DNA of 64,000 nucleotides, taken from positions 1 to 64,000 of the forward strand of contig NW_004087731.1 in assembly GCF_000220395.1 (NCBI RefSeq). Reading direction: 5' to 3'. The notes under the pieces were generated by a model, which searched no databases, was not told where the DNA came from, and saw only the letters and a program-made list of their open reading frames with translations. Within the stretch, counting starts at the first letter, position 1. The number at the start of each line of letters is the position of its first letter. The DNA is from Ichthyophthirius multifiliis. Its lineage: Eukaryota > Ciliophora > Oligohymenophorea > Hymenostomatida. Below are positions 11,245 to 24,572 of the stretch, piece by piece. The translations under genes were made by a program, and so were the position numbers.

Positions 11245-13432
11245 ATGTCATTTAACGCCATATATGAATTTTGTATATATTTAGAAAGTTTTAGGAATAT
11301 TGATTTATTTGATTAAGGAGTCTACTATTTAGAAATCTAAATATTTTCTAAATAATAAAACTAATAATAGACATATATAGCAAATCCAATTTAAATTAAA
11401 TAAATAAATAATTTATAAACATAAAAAAAAAATACATTATAATAACCTACTGGGTTAATAATTAACAATATATACTAAACAAAGAAATTTCGGATAAAAT
11501 ATTGCGAAGAAGAGGTCTAATTAAATGAAATGTGTGTTTTTTAGATAGAATAAAATGCCAATATATAATTTTAAAGTACCGAATTTTACATTTAATTCGA
11601 CCTCTACTCCCATATAGCTCCAAAATAAGAAAATATTGGATAAAATATGAGTTTTTAGAAAAAAAGTGAGTGTAAATGTATCATAAGAAGGGCTTCAGAG
11701 TTCTTTTTTGAATATATATAGGTATTTTTTGATAAAAATAACTGTTGCATTCTATAAAGTAGCTTACATGGTGCACTATTAGCTTTTAATTTTAAAGATT
11801 AGGCTTTTTGTGAGAATTCTTATTATAATTTACATAAATTTTTAGAAGAGAATTTTTCTAAAAATCCACTTTTGGTTTTCTATGAGATTTTCGTGGAATT
11901 TCAAAAAAAAAATTTATAAAAAATAATGCGCTTTTTTAAAAAAATATCATAAAAAAATTGTTAAAAAGAAGAAGAGATTTTAGAGGAAAATTTCATTAAA
12001 AAAAACACTCTTTTTCTGCTTTAAAATCAATAAGAATTCAATATGAAAGATGAAGTTTTTTTCACTTGCCAAATTAGATAAGAAATGATGTCTATATAGA
12101 AAGATTTGTATTTTTTTTGGCAAAAAATACTTGATTATTTATAAATTAATCACTTTAAAATACTAAAAAACTATCAAAAATAGTATAATATGGCTATATA
12201 TGAAAAATGGATGTAGAATATCTTCCGAAAAAGACATAAAGTGGATAATTTATTCACTTTAAAGTAAGATTTTTCGAAATAAAACCAACTTATAGCGTCT
12301 AAATAGAGAAAAAATTATGACTTTTCAAATTTAAAATAACTCCGAGTAGAAAATATAAATATGTTCCCTAAAATAGATATTCATCCTATTTTTTTCGAAG
12401 AAATATACTCTAATATATAAAATAATATAAATAAATAAAATATAAATTGCATTTAATAAAAAATAGGTTTATATATATAAAATATATAAATATTAATATA
12501 ATATAGGAAATCATATAATAATATTATGTCATGGATTTAAAGGTAGTTCATATGATATGAGAATTATAAGAAATATTATATGTAGTTAATATCCAGATAT
12601 ATATTGTATGTCATCTAAAATAAATGAGTAATAAACAGAAAAAGATTTAGATTTATTAGGCAGAAACTTAGCATAGGAAATTAAATTTTATATAAAAAAA
12701 GAAATATTAAATGTCTTAATAAAATCTCATTTATAGGACATTCTATGGGAGGGGTTATTGTTAGGGCAGCTTTAGTTTATTTAAAAGAGTTTTAAAATAT
12801 TATGTATTCATATGTATCTATTTGTACACCACATTTAGGGTGTTATTATAATAATAATAGTTTAATAGATACTGGAATGTGGCTTATGTAAAAAATTAAT
12901 AAAAGTGATAGCTTATTATAACTCTTATTAAAAGACAATTATAAAATAGAAGACTGTTTTATATATAAATTAAGTCTAGAATAAGGATTAAATTAGTTTG
13001 TTAATGTCATGTTTATTACTAGTTATGAAGATTAATATGTTACTTAATAATCAGCTAAAATTATAGTTGAGAAAGATGGAAAGTATATATAAAAAATTAT
13101 TAAATATAAATATATATATGTATTTATATATATCTTATATACTTTTTTTTTATATAAAATATTTATTTATTAATTTTAAGTTAACAAATAAATTAAATGG
13201 CTTAAAATATATATAGAACATTTAAATGTAATAAAATTTATAGAATAGATGTTAATTTTAAATTGAGTAAGTAAAAAATATTAAATAATAATAATTTAAA
13301 TACATATATATATATATATATAAAATAAGTTCATTTGATAAAATTATTGGGAGAGCTGCTCATATTCATTTTTTAGAAAATGAAGCTTTTTCTTAAATGC
13401 TTGTTAATTGTTATAGAGAATTTTTCGAATGA
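11245..13432 (+). CDS. FAM135-type alpha/beta hydrolase (DUF3657 + DUF676 serine esterase)
   Basis: Exons 11245-12466, 12507-13082, 13181-13270, 13330-13432. N-terminus YEFCIYLESFRNIDLFDQGV matches the FAM135 N-terminal domain. After a long helical middle, HIIILCHGFKGSSYDMRIIR opens the hydrolase, followed by the nucleophile elbow SFIGHSMGGVIVRAAL, SICTPHLGCYYNNNSLIDTG, SGx-like WLMQKINKSDSLLQLLLKDN, MFITSYEDQYVTQQSAKI (acid) and GRAAHIHFLENEAF (His). The protein is about 660 aa, shorter than animal FAM135 (about 1,400-1,500). Biochemical substrate is unknown for the family. The frame breaks by one base between KKEILN and ISFIGHS (12690-12735); exon lengths sum to 3n-1, consistent with one missing base in an A/T run. 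Confidence 0.85.
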
Positions 13433-13687
13433 ATATAATTTATCATTATAATTTAAATTAAATTTTTATTCTTATATTTTTTTATACATATATTAATTAG
13501 CATAAAATATATTTAATTTTATATATATATATATAGAATTTGTATTTTAAAAAAACATATTCTACTAATTTCTGTAATAATAATATTATTTCTAATAAAA
13601 TAAAAAATACTCAATAAATATAATCTAAAAATAAATTAAAAAAAAGCTAAAAATAAAAAACTAATATACATTTAATTATAATAAAAA

Positions 13688-14378
13688 ATGTAATAACAAT
13701 AAAATAATCATTAAAGTGAAATTTTTTGTGTTTTTAAAACAAATTTACCTTCCGAATATAAAACAGAAGAAACACGTATAAACATACCTTCGCATTTTAA
13801 CGAAAAAGACCTAACAGAAGTAAATAAAAAACAAAAAATATAATATATAATAAATAAAAAAGACTCTCCTTTAGTTATTAAAATAAGAAAAATAATAAGA
13901 TAACGAAAAATATTAAAATATATCTTTTGATTTTTTAATAAATGATGATTTTTTACGAGGAACAGTAAAATTCGTAAAGAATATATATATATATATAAAT
14001 ATATATATAAATATATAAATATATATATATAAATTAATATATATATTTATTTAAATATTTTTATTATATTTATATAAGTCATTTATTAAAAAACAACATT
14101 TTTTCTGAAGAAACAATTTAAATATGGTATACATTAAGTTTATCAGCACCTTAAAAGCAAAATGATAATTCTGAAGAAGACTGGATTAGTGATTTATCTT
14201 TATTAAATACATATAATGCCTAAAAAGCAAGTCCAATAGTTGTTTCTTTATATAATGGCAGTATATCTATTTATAACTAATAATTAAAAAAAATACAAAA
14301 CCATTAAATAACTGATTAAACAATAAAGGCTATTTAAGTATAACCTAAGTAAAAAACATTATAAATAAATTTATAATG

Positions 14379-14414
<36 letters not shown>

Positions 14415-15288
14415 GCTATATATCCTAAAAAGATAAAGAATATTTAATATATTCAGCCTGTTTAGATGAAAAAGTACGTATAGGGACCTTATTATATTAA
14501 AAAAATGGCTGTATTTACCAAGAACTAGCTGATTTATCTGAAAATGATTCATCTATAGAATCTTTAGATCTAAATACATTAAAAAACTCACATATAGTGA
14601 CTGGTAATTATAATGGAGGTGTATATATATATGAAATGAATGCAAAAATACTCTAAGAATCTTCATATTAGAATTCTATAGATGAAAAAAGGAATAAGAA
14701 AATTAAATTAAACAAAAAATAAATTGAGCCTTTGAGTAAATTAAATTTACATAGTGATTGCATTAGTACTATTTTTTGGAAAGATTTTGAATAAATAATT
14801 TCTGGTTCTTTTGATCATTCAGTAAAAATTTATGATACAAATAAATAATCGGAATCAGCCATTTTTAATATGAAAAATTCAGCTGTTACTGCTCTTTTCC
14901 CTTTACAAAATAACGCCCTAGTAGGATAAGAAGATGGGTAGATAAAATAAATTGATTTCAGGGAAAAAACTACTACTTAGAGGGTTTTTAAAGCTCATTA
15001 AAGTTGGATTAGTGATATTTAGGCATTGTAAAGTAATACTAATTTGTTTTTGTCAGCAGGCTATGATCATAGCGTAAGGATTTGGGATTAAAGGTCTAGT
15101 TTTCCATTATTTAATATCAAAACACATCATGATAAAGTACTTGGAGCTGTTTGGAATGGTATTTATATTATTTATAATTTTTTTAGTTATATTTATTTAT
15201 TTTATTTTTATTTATAAAAAAAAAAGGAGAAAATATGATTGTTAGTGGGGGTTCTGATAATTAAGTAGTTTCACATGTTTTCTAATGA
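13688..15288 (+). CDS. WDR12: WDR12/YTM1 ribosome-biogenesis WD40 protein
   Basis: N-terminal NLE-type ubiquitin-like domain (EIFCVFKTNLPSEYKTE ... ISFDFLINDDFLRGT, cf. YTM1 PFDFLINGEFLR), then WD40 repeats: WISDLSLLNTYN, YLIYSACLDEKVRIG, HIVTGNYNGGVYIYE, LHSDCISTIFWKDFEQ, IISGSFDHSVKIYDT, ALVGQEDGQIKQIDFREK, HQSWISDIQALQSNTNL, FLSAGYDHSVRIWDQRSS, HHDKVLGAVWNGENMIVSGG. Known role: with BOP1 and PES1 (PeBoW) it drives large-subunit rRNA processing in the nucleolus. Introns: 13820-13862, about 13965-14078, 14349-14415, 15159-15226. The frame after the second intron does not match: one surplus base is needed, most simply in the A6 or T6 run at 14087-14104. Confidence 0.88.
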
Positions 15289-15499
15289 TATTTATAAATA
15301 TATATATATTTATTATTTTAAAAATAAATTGAAATATAATTAAATTAAGATTTAATATATTTTTATAAACTATATTATTTATTTTTTTAAAATAAAAAAT
15401 AAAATATGTAATTTCAATTATTAAATAGTATTTATAGTATATTATATATTGTAAAAAAGATATAAAGATATTAAAATTAAAAATAATAATTATAAAATA

Positions 15500-15544
<45 letters not shown>

Positions 15545-15927
15545 TTATATAATAACTATATTCTTTTTAAAATAATCCTAACCTCCATTAATATTGTTTT
15601 TATCTTTTTAATAAATATTTTTTTTTTTTTAAATATTTTTATAATTAATAAGTTAAAAAAATCTATCTAAATATATTAATATTATTTAATCCTTAAACTA
15701 TGATTTAAATTTAATTTATTTTATTGTAGTTTTAATTATATTATTAATTATTTAAAAATTTTATTCTTTCTTTTATTCTTATTTTGAATATTAATCAATA
15801 TATTTATAAAGCAATATGATTGATTTTTTTTTTTTTTTAATAAAATAATTCTGAAATACTTTAAAAATTAAAAAGCCATACTATAAAGTAAAATAATTAA
15901 GTATAATTTAATTTATTATTTTAATTA
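15289..15927. other. AT-rich intergenic region
   Basis: Contains a TA array at about 15506-15536 and long T runs (15613-15622, 15827-15838). No protein-like frame is evident. Confidence 0.5.
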
Positions 15928-16509
15928 ATGTATGTGAGTATAATAAGTACTTTGGCTTATATTCTTCTTTTTAAGATCAATTATATAATTTCATATAAGA
16001 AGGAATTATTGAAAACGATTAATAATCTTATTTAAGACTATTATTTATTTTACTATTAAAAATTTTTTTTTTTTTTTTTAAATGATGTTTTCCCTTATAA
16101 TATTATAAAAAAGAAGCTTATAAAGGATATTTGGAAATAAAAACAATAAAATATAAATTGCCTTTTCTATTTTACTAAAAAATATGATTTTAAATATGAA
16201 AGTTTGTTTGGAAAACAGCTTTATTGTTTGAGTGAAATTTCTTAAATAATTAATAATATTTTTTTTAAAAAAAATACTAATTTAACAACTAATAAATAAT
16301 ATTATAGAAAGTATTTATATTATTTATCAATAAAAAAGTAAATGAAAGTAACAAAAATATAAACTAAAGTAGATCTACTATCAATTTTATTATAAGAAGC
16401 TATTATATAAGGTAAGAAAGAATTTTTTAAAAAGTTTATAAAAAAACATATATTTAAATAAGTTAAGGATTATATGGAAAAATACTTATCAATAAATGTA
16501 TTTTAATGA
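15928..16509 (+). CDS. small unrecognised protein, ~193 aa
   Basis: Open frame from ATG 15928 to TGA 16507-16509. The part after the 17-T run (16063-16079) looks solid: LNDVFPYNIIKKKLIKDIWK, YESLFGKQLYCLSEISQII, KVDLLSILLQEAIIQGKKEF. Before the T run another frame (YFGLYSSFQDQLYNFIQEG, IIENDQQSYLRLLFIL) has the better composition, so the T run may carry an indel and the true N-terminus is uncertain. No family recognised. Confidence 0.4.
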
Positions 16510-16760
16510 TACGATTAAAAGAATATATTAAATAAATGACTATTATCTATTTAAATATATAAAAGTATATATATAAAAAGGAATTATATAAATAAATTTA
16601 AAATATAATATCTTTAATTTATATTTATATATATGTATATTATAAATTTAAATACTTTTATTATAATTAGAATATTTTATATAAATAATTATTAAGAAAT
16701 TAAATTTTTATAAAAAAAAACATCTATATATATTTAAAAATAATTAAAAAATAATAAAAT

Positions 16761-16976
16761 TCAATTGTTAAGACTAGTTAAATTAGGTATCCATTATATA
16801 TCTTCATTTTATAATTTATCCGATATAAAATATTCTAATCCTGTATATTCAGTACTATCTTTATTTTATAAACTATAAATATAAAAAATATAATTCCATA
16901 AATAATGTTTTTTAGTATGATCTTCAAAACTTTTGTCTTGATTTTCAATCTAATTTAATAGTATATATGATAAATA

Positions 16977-17016
<40 letters not shown>

Positions 17017-18881
17017 ATTATAATATATAAATTTATTATTATTTTTTTTATTTTTATTTATTTTATATATATACTGTTGTTCTTTCTAATCCACAAATAA
17101 AGCATTTATTTTTTTTATCTTATTCAATAAAATTTCTTTTATCTCTCATTTCTGCAAAAGTATCAATCATTATCCCACTTACAATGTTCATAAAAAGTAC
17201 ACTTATGAATACAAAATACAATGAATTATATACAAATGTTGATGTATCCCAATCACTCATTGAGCTACCTATTACATCTGAAAGACTTAAAGTCATCATA
17301 CAAAAAATTAATGAATTACAAGTCTATCTATTCTATATAACTTATAAATCTTTATAAATCTCATTTATATAATTTTCAAATGCAATAACACTAAAAATAT
17401 ACACAAACATTATTCCTAATACACTAAAAATAATCAATTACTTCATCTTATAAAATATAGACTAGTAAACGTTTTCAACTATTCCTTAAGATGATTTTAG
17501 TTTACTCTATTAATATATATAAATATATAAATAATATATATATATATATATATATATAAATATATATTTAAATATATATATTTATATATATATTTATATA
17601 TTTTTATATGTTTAAATATATTTAATTACTATAGCATATGGTAATGTAAGGACTTAATATTTTATATGAATTAAATTTCCTAAAACACTGGCTGATAGCA
17701 ATATGGAAAGAAATGTAAATTAATCATTTTAATAAAATAGTTTTATTTTTGACCAATGAGTGTTTATTTTTGCATTTTTTGGTGGAACCTAGTTAATGAA
17801 TGTGAATAAAATTAATAAAAGAGTCAATATAAGGTGTATAATAAATAATATTCCTATAAAAATTTTTATTAAATAGTTATTTATTACAATTTTCATTTCT
17901 TATAAATTTTCGAATTAAATATTAACTGATAAAATTAATAATAAATTCAAAAAAAGGCTCATGTATACTACAAGCTTTTATATTTGTTAAATATTTTCAG
18001 AAGTAGCCCTTATTTTGTTTTAATTAAGGCTAAAATTATGTTCTATTTCGTCAAAGACGACATTTTTATATTATAAAAGATCGGTTATTTTCTCTCTTTA
18101 GCTTTCTCTATTGACATTTTTCATTATTTTGTCTTTCGTATCATCTGACACAAAGTTAAATAAAGGAATAAAGGGGAAATATAACTACTTAAGTTCCTTT
18201 TAGTATTGTATTTCTATTGAAACAATTTTCTTTTCTAAATAAAAAATCATTTCGGAATAACTAGACGATAATTTTTGATGAAAAATCTAGTTTATTTATA
18301 TATCATATTCCGAAAATCTTTTTATTATAGTCAAATTGTTTAATATTTCAGTAATATGTTAATCATAAAAGCCAGTTTCTTTATTTTTTCTATAAAGGTA
18401 TTTTTTTAATTAAGAAAGAGTTTTTAAATTTAGTTTTTGTAAATTCCTCTGTATAATTATTACTAAAAAGTCTATTTATAGTTTATTTTTTATTTCATTA
18501 TATATTTATTAATTAAGGCTTTCTAAAACTACTAAAACACTAATAATTACCTATATATTTATACATATATATATATGAAATTATAAACATTTAAAATTTT
18601 TTTTAATACTTTATTATAAAAATAATATAATTAATCAATATCTTCATCTATAATAAAAAATCTATTTACATTATTTTATTATATCTATATTTATATTTAA
18701 AATTAATAATAATATATATAATGACATTAAAAAACTAAGCCATAATAAAAATATCTTCGTAAAAAGTAGTTTAAGATAAAGAAAGCTAATTTTAAATGCA
18801 AGGTACTTGAGTAACTTCAATAAGAAAATCAATAATAAAATTAGGAATAGTAATTAAATCCTAATTATATATAAATATTAA

Positions 18882-18924
<43 letters not shown>

Positions 18925-21900
18925 CATAATTTATATATTTTTTTATATATTTATACATTTATTATTATTTTATATTTTACTTTATTCATTATTTTGATAA
19001 ACAATTAATTAATTTGATTCGAAATATTTATAAAATTAAAGTTTTTTACTTTTAATTTATTATCTAAATTTATTTATTGCCTTAAATAATTTTTCATTTC
19101 TATATTATTATTTTCACACATTAATTATAAAAACTTAAAAATTCCCTATAAAATTGTCAAACATTGACTAAAAAAATACAATTCGTCACAAGAATCTTAA
19201 AGACCTGTATTTTTTCGAATCATATTGTAACTTTTTTCACAAAAAAAGTCATAGTTTTATATTATCAATAGATTGTTTTATTACTAAGCTTCTTTAGTAA
19301 ATTGCTATAGCTTGATTTCTTCTTTTGAAATCCTATATATTACCTTCGAAAGCCTCTATATTAAATTATTTATGTTCTAAAGTATCAAATTATCCCGATC
19401 TTCCTTTAAAATATGTAATAAATCTTTTTAGACATTCTAATTCCCTCCTAATAATTAACTAATTCCAAAAAGTAAAATCTCATTAATTAATTTAAGCCTT
19501 TATTCAAGATTTTTCTATTTTAAAAGTTCACAGATAAGCCTTGCAGATTGAAAAGATTGCATTTTATTTTAAGTTTCTTCAATTTCTTTTTAATATTAAA
19601 TCCAATAATGTATATCCCATAAATCAATAGTAATTTATGAAGTAGACTAAAAATATAAATATAAATATGTATATATATACATATATATTTACTTATTATT
19701 CATTTTTATTCTTCTCAGTTATTTATTTAATCAATAATTATAAATAAAAAATATGTAAATTATCTTATAAATTGGGATTATTTATAGCAAATTTGATTAT
19801 GTTTTTTATTAAAATATCGGAATTTAATATAGGAATATTTGAATTGTAAAAAACTTTACTAGTATCTTCTAGATTTTTAATAGTATCAAATAATTAACTT
19901 TATTCCCTATATTGTTTATTAAAATAATAATATAAATATAATTTTATACTTTTCAAGAAATTAGACAAAGCTTATTTCATATTTTAAATAGGAAGTTAAA
20001 TTTTTTAATTTTTTGTTAAGATATTTATTTAAATCCTTATTTTTATTACTTTCTTTAGCCGTTTATTTCTTATATTAAGAAAAATCTTTTTATTAATTAT
20101 CATCATTTTCCAAAAAAAGTACTTTTAAACAATTTTAAATACAAAAATCTTCCTATTTACAATCTCGAGAAGCTTCCAATATTAAATTTCTTATATTTAC
20201 TTGAATTTTTTCATCTAAAACGCCTTTTATTATTAGATTTTCATTTCTCCAAAAAGCTTCAAAAGGGAAGGCTTATTTTTAGGAAAAAATTCTATTTAAA
20301 AAAACATCCTTAATATATTTAATTTAATTTTCCAAATTAAAAAACAGTCCAAAATGTAGACTCTAAATTTCCCCAAAAAGCCTAAGAAGTAAATTATGTG
20401 CAAAAAACTGTTTTTTTTTGGCATTTTTTTCCAAATTTTCTATTAAAATATTCAAAAATTCCTCATTTTAAACCAAAAAGAAAATGGCCAAAATATTTTC
20501 CTTTAAAAAAATACAAAAATAACTCCAAAAAAACTTATATTCAATATAAAAATCGAATTCTTTTTTTAAAAAAATCTCCTTTTTTTACCAAACTTCCCTA
20601 CTTTTCTCCAATTCCTCAATAATAAATTATAAATCAACTCTTAAAAAGTCCCAAAAAACACTCTCTTTATCCCCTAAATTATCAAAATCTATATAAAAAA
20701 GCCTATTTATGAAACTTCGGAGACATTTTTTTAATAAAATACACTCTTTAATTTCACTATATATTTCCAATAAATACTCACTATTATATATGCCTCTAAA
20801 TTTGTTTAAATTGAGTTTGTTTTTTCCTTCTATGAGAAAAGTAGAAAGTACAAAAAAGGCATAAAAATACCAAATTTGTCCGTTTGTTTTTATCAGATTT
20901 TAGTCTTCGTTATAAAATTCGGGGATTATTTTTTTTCTTTCATTAATAAAAATATAGTCTTAGAATTGCTTTTCTTAAATCAATTAAAGGATTGTAATTT
21001 AATTTTATTTTAAAGGATTATTATTCAAAACTACTAGAGTTTTCAGAAAATAAACCAATTTAGATTTATAAAATAAAGGTGTCTTGGCATTTTTAGCTAT
21101 ATTTAATATAAAGGAAGCCGTCTAGTTAATTTCGGAAGCATTTAAAAGCAAAAATTTGACGTTTTTATATAAATCAAGTAAAAATTCTATTGCTCCAGTA
21201 TTAAAAAAGAGATGCTATTGTGCTAAAAACTTACATTTGGGTATAATTTCTAGTTAAGACTCGTAATTATTCCATATAAGCAAACATAAATAATTATAAA
21301 CTGTTTAAATTAATGAAAAAAGGAGTGGATTATTTTAAAAATCTTCACATTTGCAAAATTAAAGAAAATTAATTAAAGGTAAATGTAAATCATGAGAACG
21401 TAGTAAATTTTAAATAAGAATATTATTTTTTTCCCTTTCATTATAAAAATTTATTATTTTATCGGAATTTAATATTTCCTTGTCTATTTTTTATAAACTA
21501 AATTTAAAATTTGTTAATTAAAACCCTTTCTTCATAGTCTATGAATAAAAATATAAATCTTAAATAATTCCGAATTAATCGGCAATAGATTAATTTAGAT
21601 TTTTATTATTAAAACTTCTATATATTTATGAATTATCTTATTTCATTTTATTATGTAAATTATGATTATTTTTTGGTATTTATTTATTATTACTATATTT
21701 TTAATTATTATTGCCATTAATTTAAGTTTTTATTAAATTATAATTATCTAATTCTTTTTATTGTTATAAGTTAGTATCTTTTTTAATATCTTCTGCTTCT
21801 TTTTAAAAAAGGACCTTTTTTATAGGACTTATTTAATAGTTTAAATCTTCTTCAAATAGAAAACAAGTATTGGATTTATATTTATTTTTTATATTTCTAG

Positions 21901-24530
21901 AATTTAATCTATTATATATGATTTCGTTATTATTTAAATTATTATTATTTATATCTAATTTATCTTATTCACTTATATTGTTATTTATATTATTTTATTG
22001 ATTTATATATTAATACTATTTGTTATTCTAATTTTCTTTAAAATAATTTTATTTACTTTGCTTTTAATCTATCTTATTACTACTTTCTATATTCTCATAA
22101 TTAATCACTTTTTTCGGCAATATGCTTAAAGGACTGATCTATTCGTATTTATTTAATTAATTAAGACTCTAACTAGAAATAATAGCCTAAGAAAGTGGCG
22201 AAATAGTATAATCTTTATCACTTTTAGATATAAAATAATCAAAAAGTATTCCTTAATTATCTAAATTAGCCATAAGTATACTTTTGTTTGATAAAATATG
22301 TAATTTATATTTAAAATAGCCAATAGACTATGTAATTTATTTAGGTAATCCATTTTCAAAGAGTATAATTTTCTATACATTTTCAAGTAGTTTTTATCTT
22401 TAAGTAAAAATAGAGTACAAAATGAATAATAAAAGTTTAAAAATTTCATTATTATTTAAAACAATAATTAACTCAAATAAAACGAGTGAAAATTCATATA
22501 ATTTAAAACCAAAAATTTTATCGTCTTTTTCTATAATTTTTAAAAAGTTTTCAATCCAAATTTCACTCTAGCATATTTTCTCGTCCTATACATCTTAATA
22601 TTGTTTAGTCTTTTTAATTATTTCATCAAAAATAGTAAATGTATGTGAATAAAACTTAGAACTATATCTCATCTATCTATATTTGTCCTTCAATATCTAT
22701 TTTTTTGGACTTTTCTATTTCTCTTTATCTACCATTAATTATTTTAAATAATATAAGACATCGCTAACACGTATATTAGTATGAATCTCGATATAAAGTT
22801 GGATTATATGGCTTATTTTCTATTTACATTTTTCGATTATCTCCTCACTTTTTTATATATTTCTTTCCAAAGAATACAATACGGCTTCTTTTCGTTTTTC
22901 ATTGCCTATATGTAAGTAATAAATAAATATAGATATATATATATATATAATATATATATAATATTATATTTATATATATTTAAATATATATAAATATTAT
23001 ATTTTACTTAAATTTTTATCAGTATCAGTATAATTAATTAATATTTTTACAATTTCTGGTAATATTTCATCTAATTTATAACTATTTTTCCATATACCTT
23101 TTTCAATACTTTTTCTATTTATAATAATATATAAAATGAGAAATAGATATAATATAATTACATAATTTATAAATATAAAAATATAAATGAATATTTATAT
23201 ATATATATAATAACATATATAAATTAATAATTATATATATATATATATATTTTTTTAATACTAAAATAATTCTAAAACTTTATAAAACTCCTCAATTATA
23301 AATTTATTATTAGTATAAAAACCTTAAAATTCTTCCTTTATAAATTTCTTAATAAACTTTTTTACTTCTTTTAAACTATCAATAAATTCAACATTATCCG
23401 AAATATTCATGTCTGAAACATAATCAATATTATTCCATTCTCTTACTTTCATCATTTGTGGTATATTGCAAGATTATTTACAGTCTAAAAACGCATAAAT
23501 AAGCAAATTTAGGAACGGAATACGTTTATTTGATTTTTTAATATGTTTATCATGTAATAATTTTATCAGTATATTGATATTAATTTATTAATCAATATAT
23601 ATTTACCCTATTTGTTTTAATTTTTACATAAACTGGCCAATAAATCTACATAAGCCAAAAAATATTCAAAAGAGACATCTTATTAAGCCAAAAAATATAT
23701 TTTTTTTATGGAAATCCATCCAAAACTAGGGTTAAAAACCATAATTTTTTTCGTATTTTTTCCTTAATTTTAAACTTGAAATGAAAGTTTTAAAAAAACT
23801 AATTTTTTTTTTAAAAAAAAGCTTCCAAAAGTGCATTTTAATTTTATAAATTCCACAAAAAACACTGCAAAATTTTACACTATATTTTATGCGGTTTTTC
23901 CTTTTTTAAATAAATCAATTAAATTATAGTCTAAATTGCCTTCTAGTCGATTTTTTTTGCACTTTTCTCGTTTTTTAAAAGCTCAATTATAAGCTTTTCG
24001 ACAAAGCCCTCGTTTTTTAATACGAAAAGAGCATTAAAAATAAACAACTCTAGATTTTCAATTAAATTTTCTATTATTTTTTCGTTATTTTCAATTCCTT
24101 TTTCCAATATCTCGTATATAATTTGTAATATTTGTAATTTTTCTTCTTCTTTATAGTCTCTATTCTCGATTATTTCCTTAATTATTAAAACTAGTAATAA
24201 AAATATTCCTATATCTTTCAATATAAGCTATTTTTATTCATTGTTTTCTTACAAAAAGTTTTTCAAAGAATTCAATCTTGAAATTATTTGAAAAAAATTT
24301 ATTGAAAAAATACTTTTTTCCTTTAAATAACTCCAAAAACAAAATAAAAGTTCTTAAGTAGAAAGAGCAAATAAGATATATTTTTTTATGTTTCAGAAAT
24401 TTTTTCAAATCTAAATCCATGTCGACTTTTTTTATTTATAAAATGGCATTCATTTATTTAAAAAATAAATTCTTTTTAATGCTTTAATCTCTCGAAAATT
24501 ATATTGGAATTAAATTCTGGTAAAAATTAT

Positions 24531-24572
<42 letters not shown>

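Noticed and set aside
11070-11261. Minus-strand hydrophobic Tyr/Ile-rich frame
   Set aside because: TA and AAAT repeats give Tyr/Ile/Phe runs by composition; it spans the 5' end of the FAM135-type gene.
12630-12662. Possible 32-nt intron in the FAM135-type gene that would also restore the frame
   Set aside because: Removing it would delete the segment QTEKDLDLLGRNLAQEIK, which matches the family, and replace it with unrelated sequence; a single-base indel is simpler.
20398-20622. Plus-strand frame rich in Lys, Phe and Pro
   Set aside because: It lies antisense to the Ca2+ release channel, whose minus-strand frame here is continuous with conserved flanking domains.
23943-24420. Two separate small minus-strand genes
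   Set aside because: They join in frame through the 25-nt intron 24228-24252 and belong to the Ca2+ release channel.
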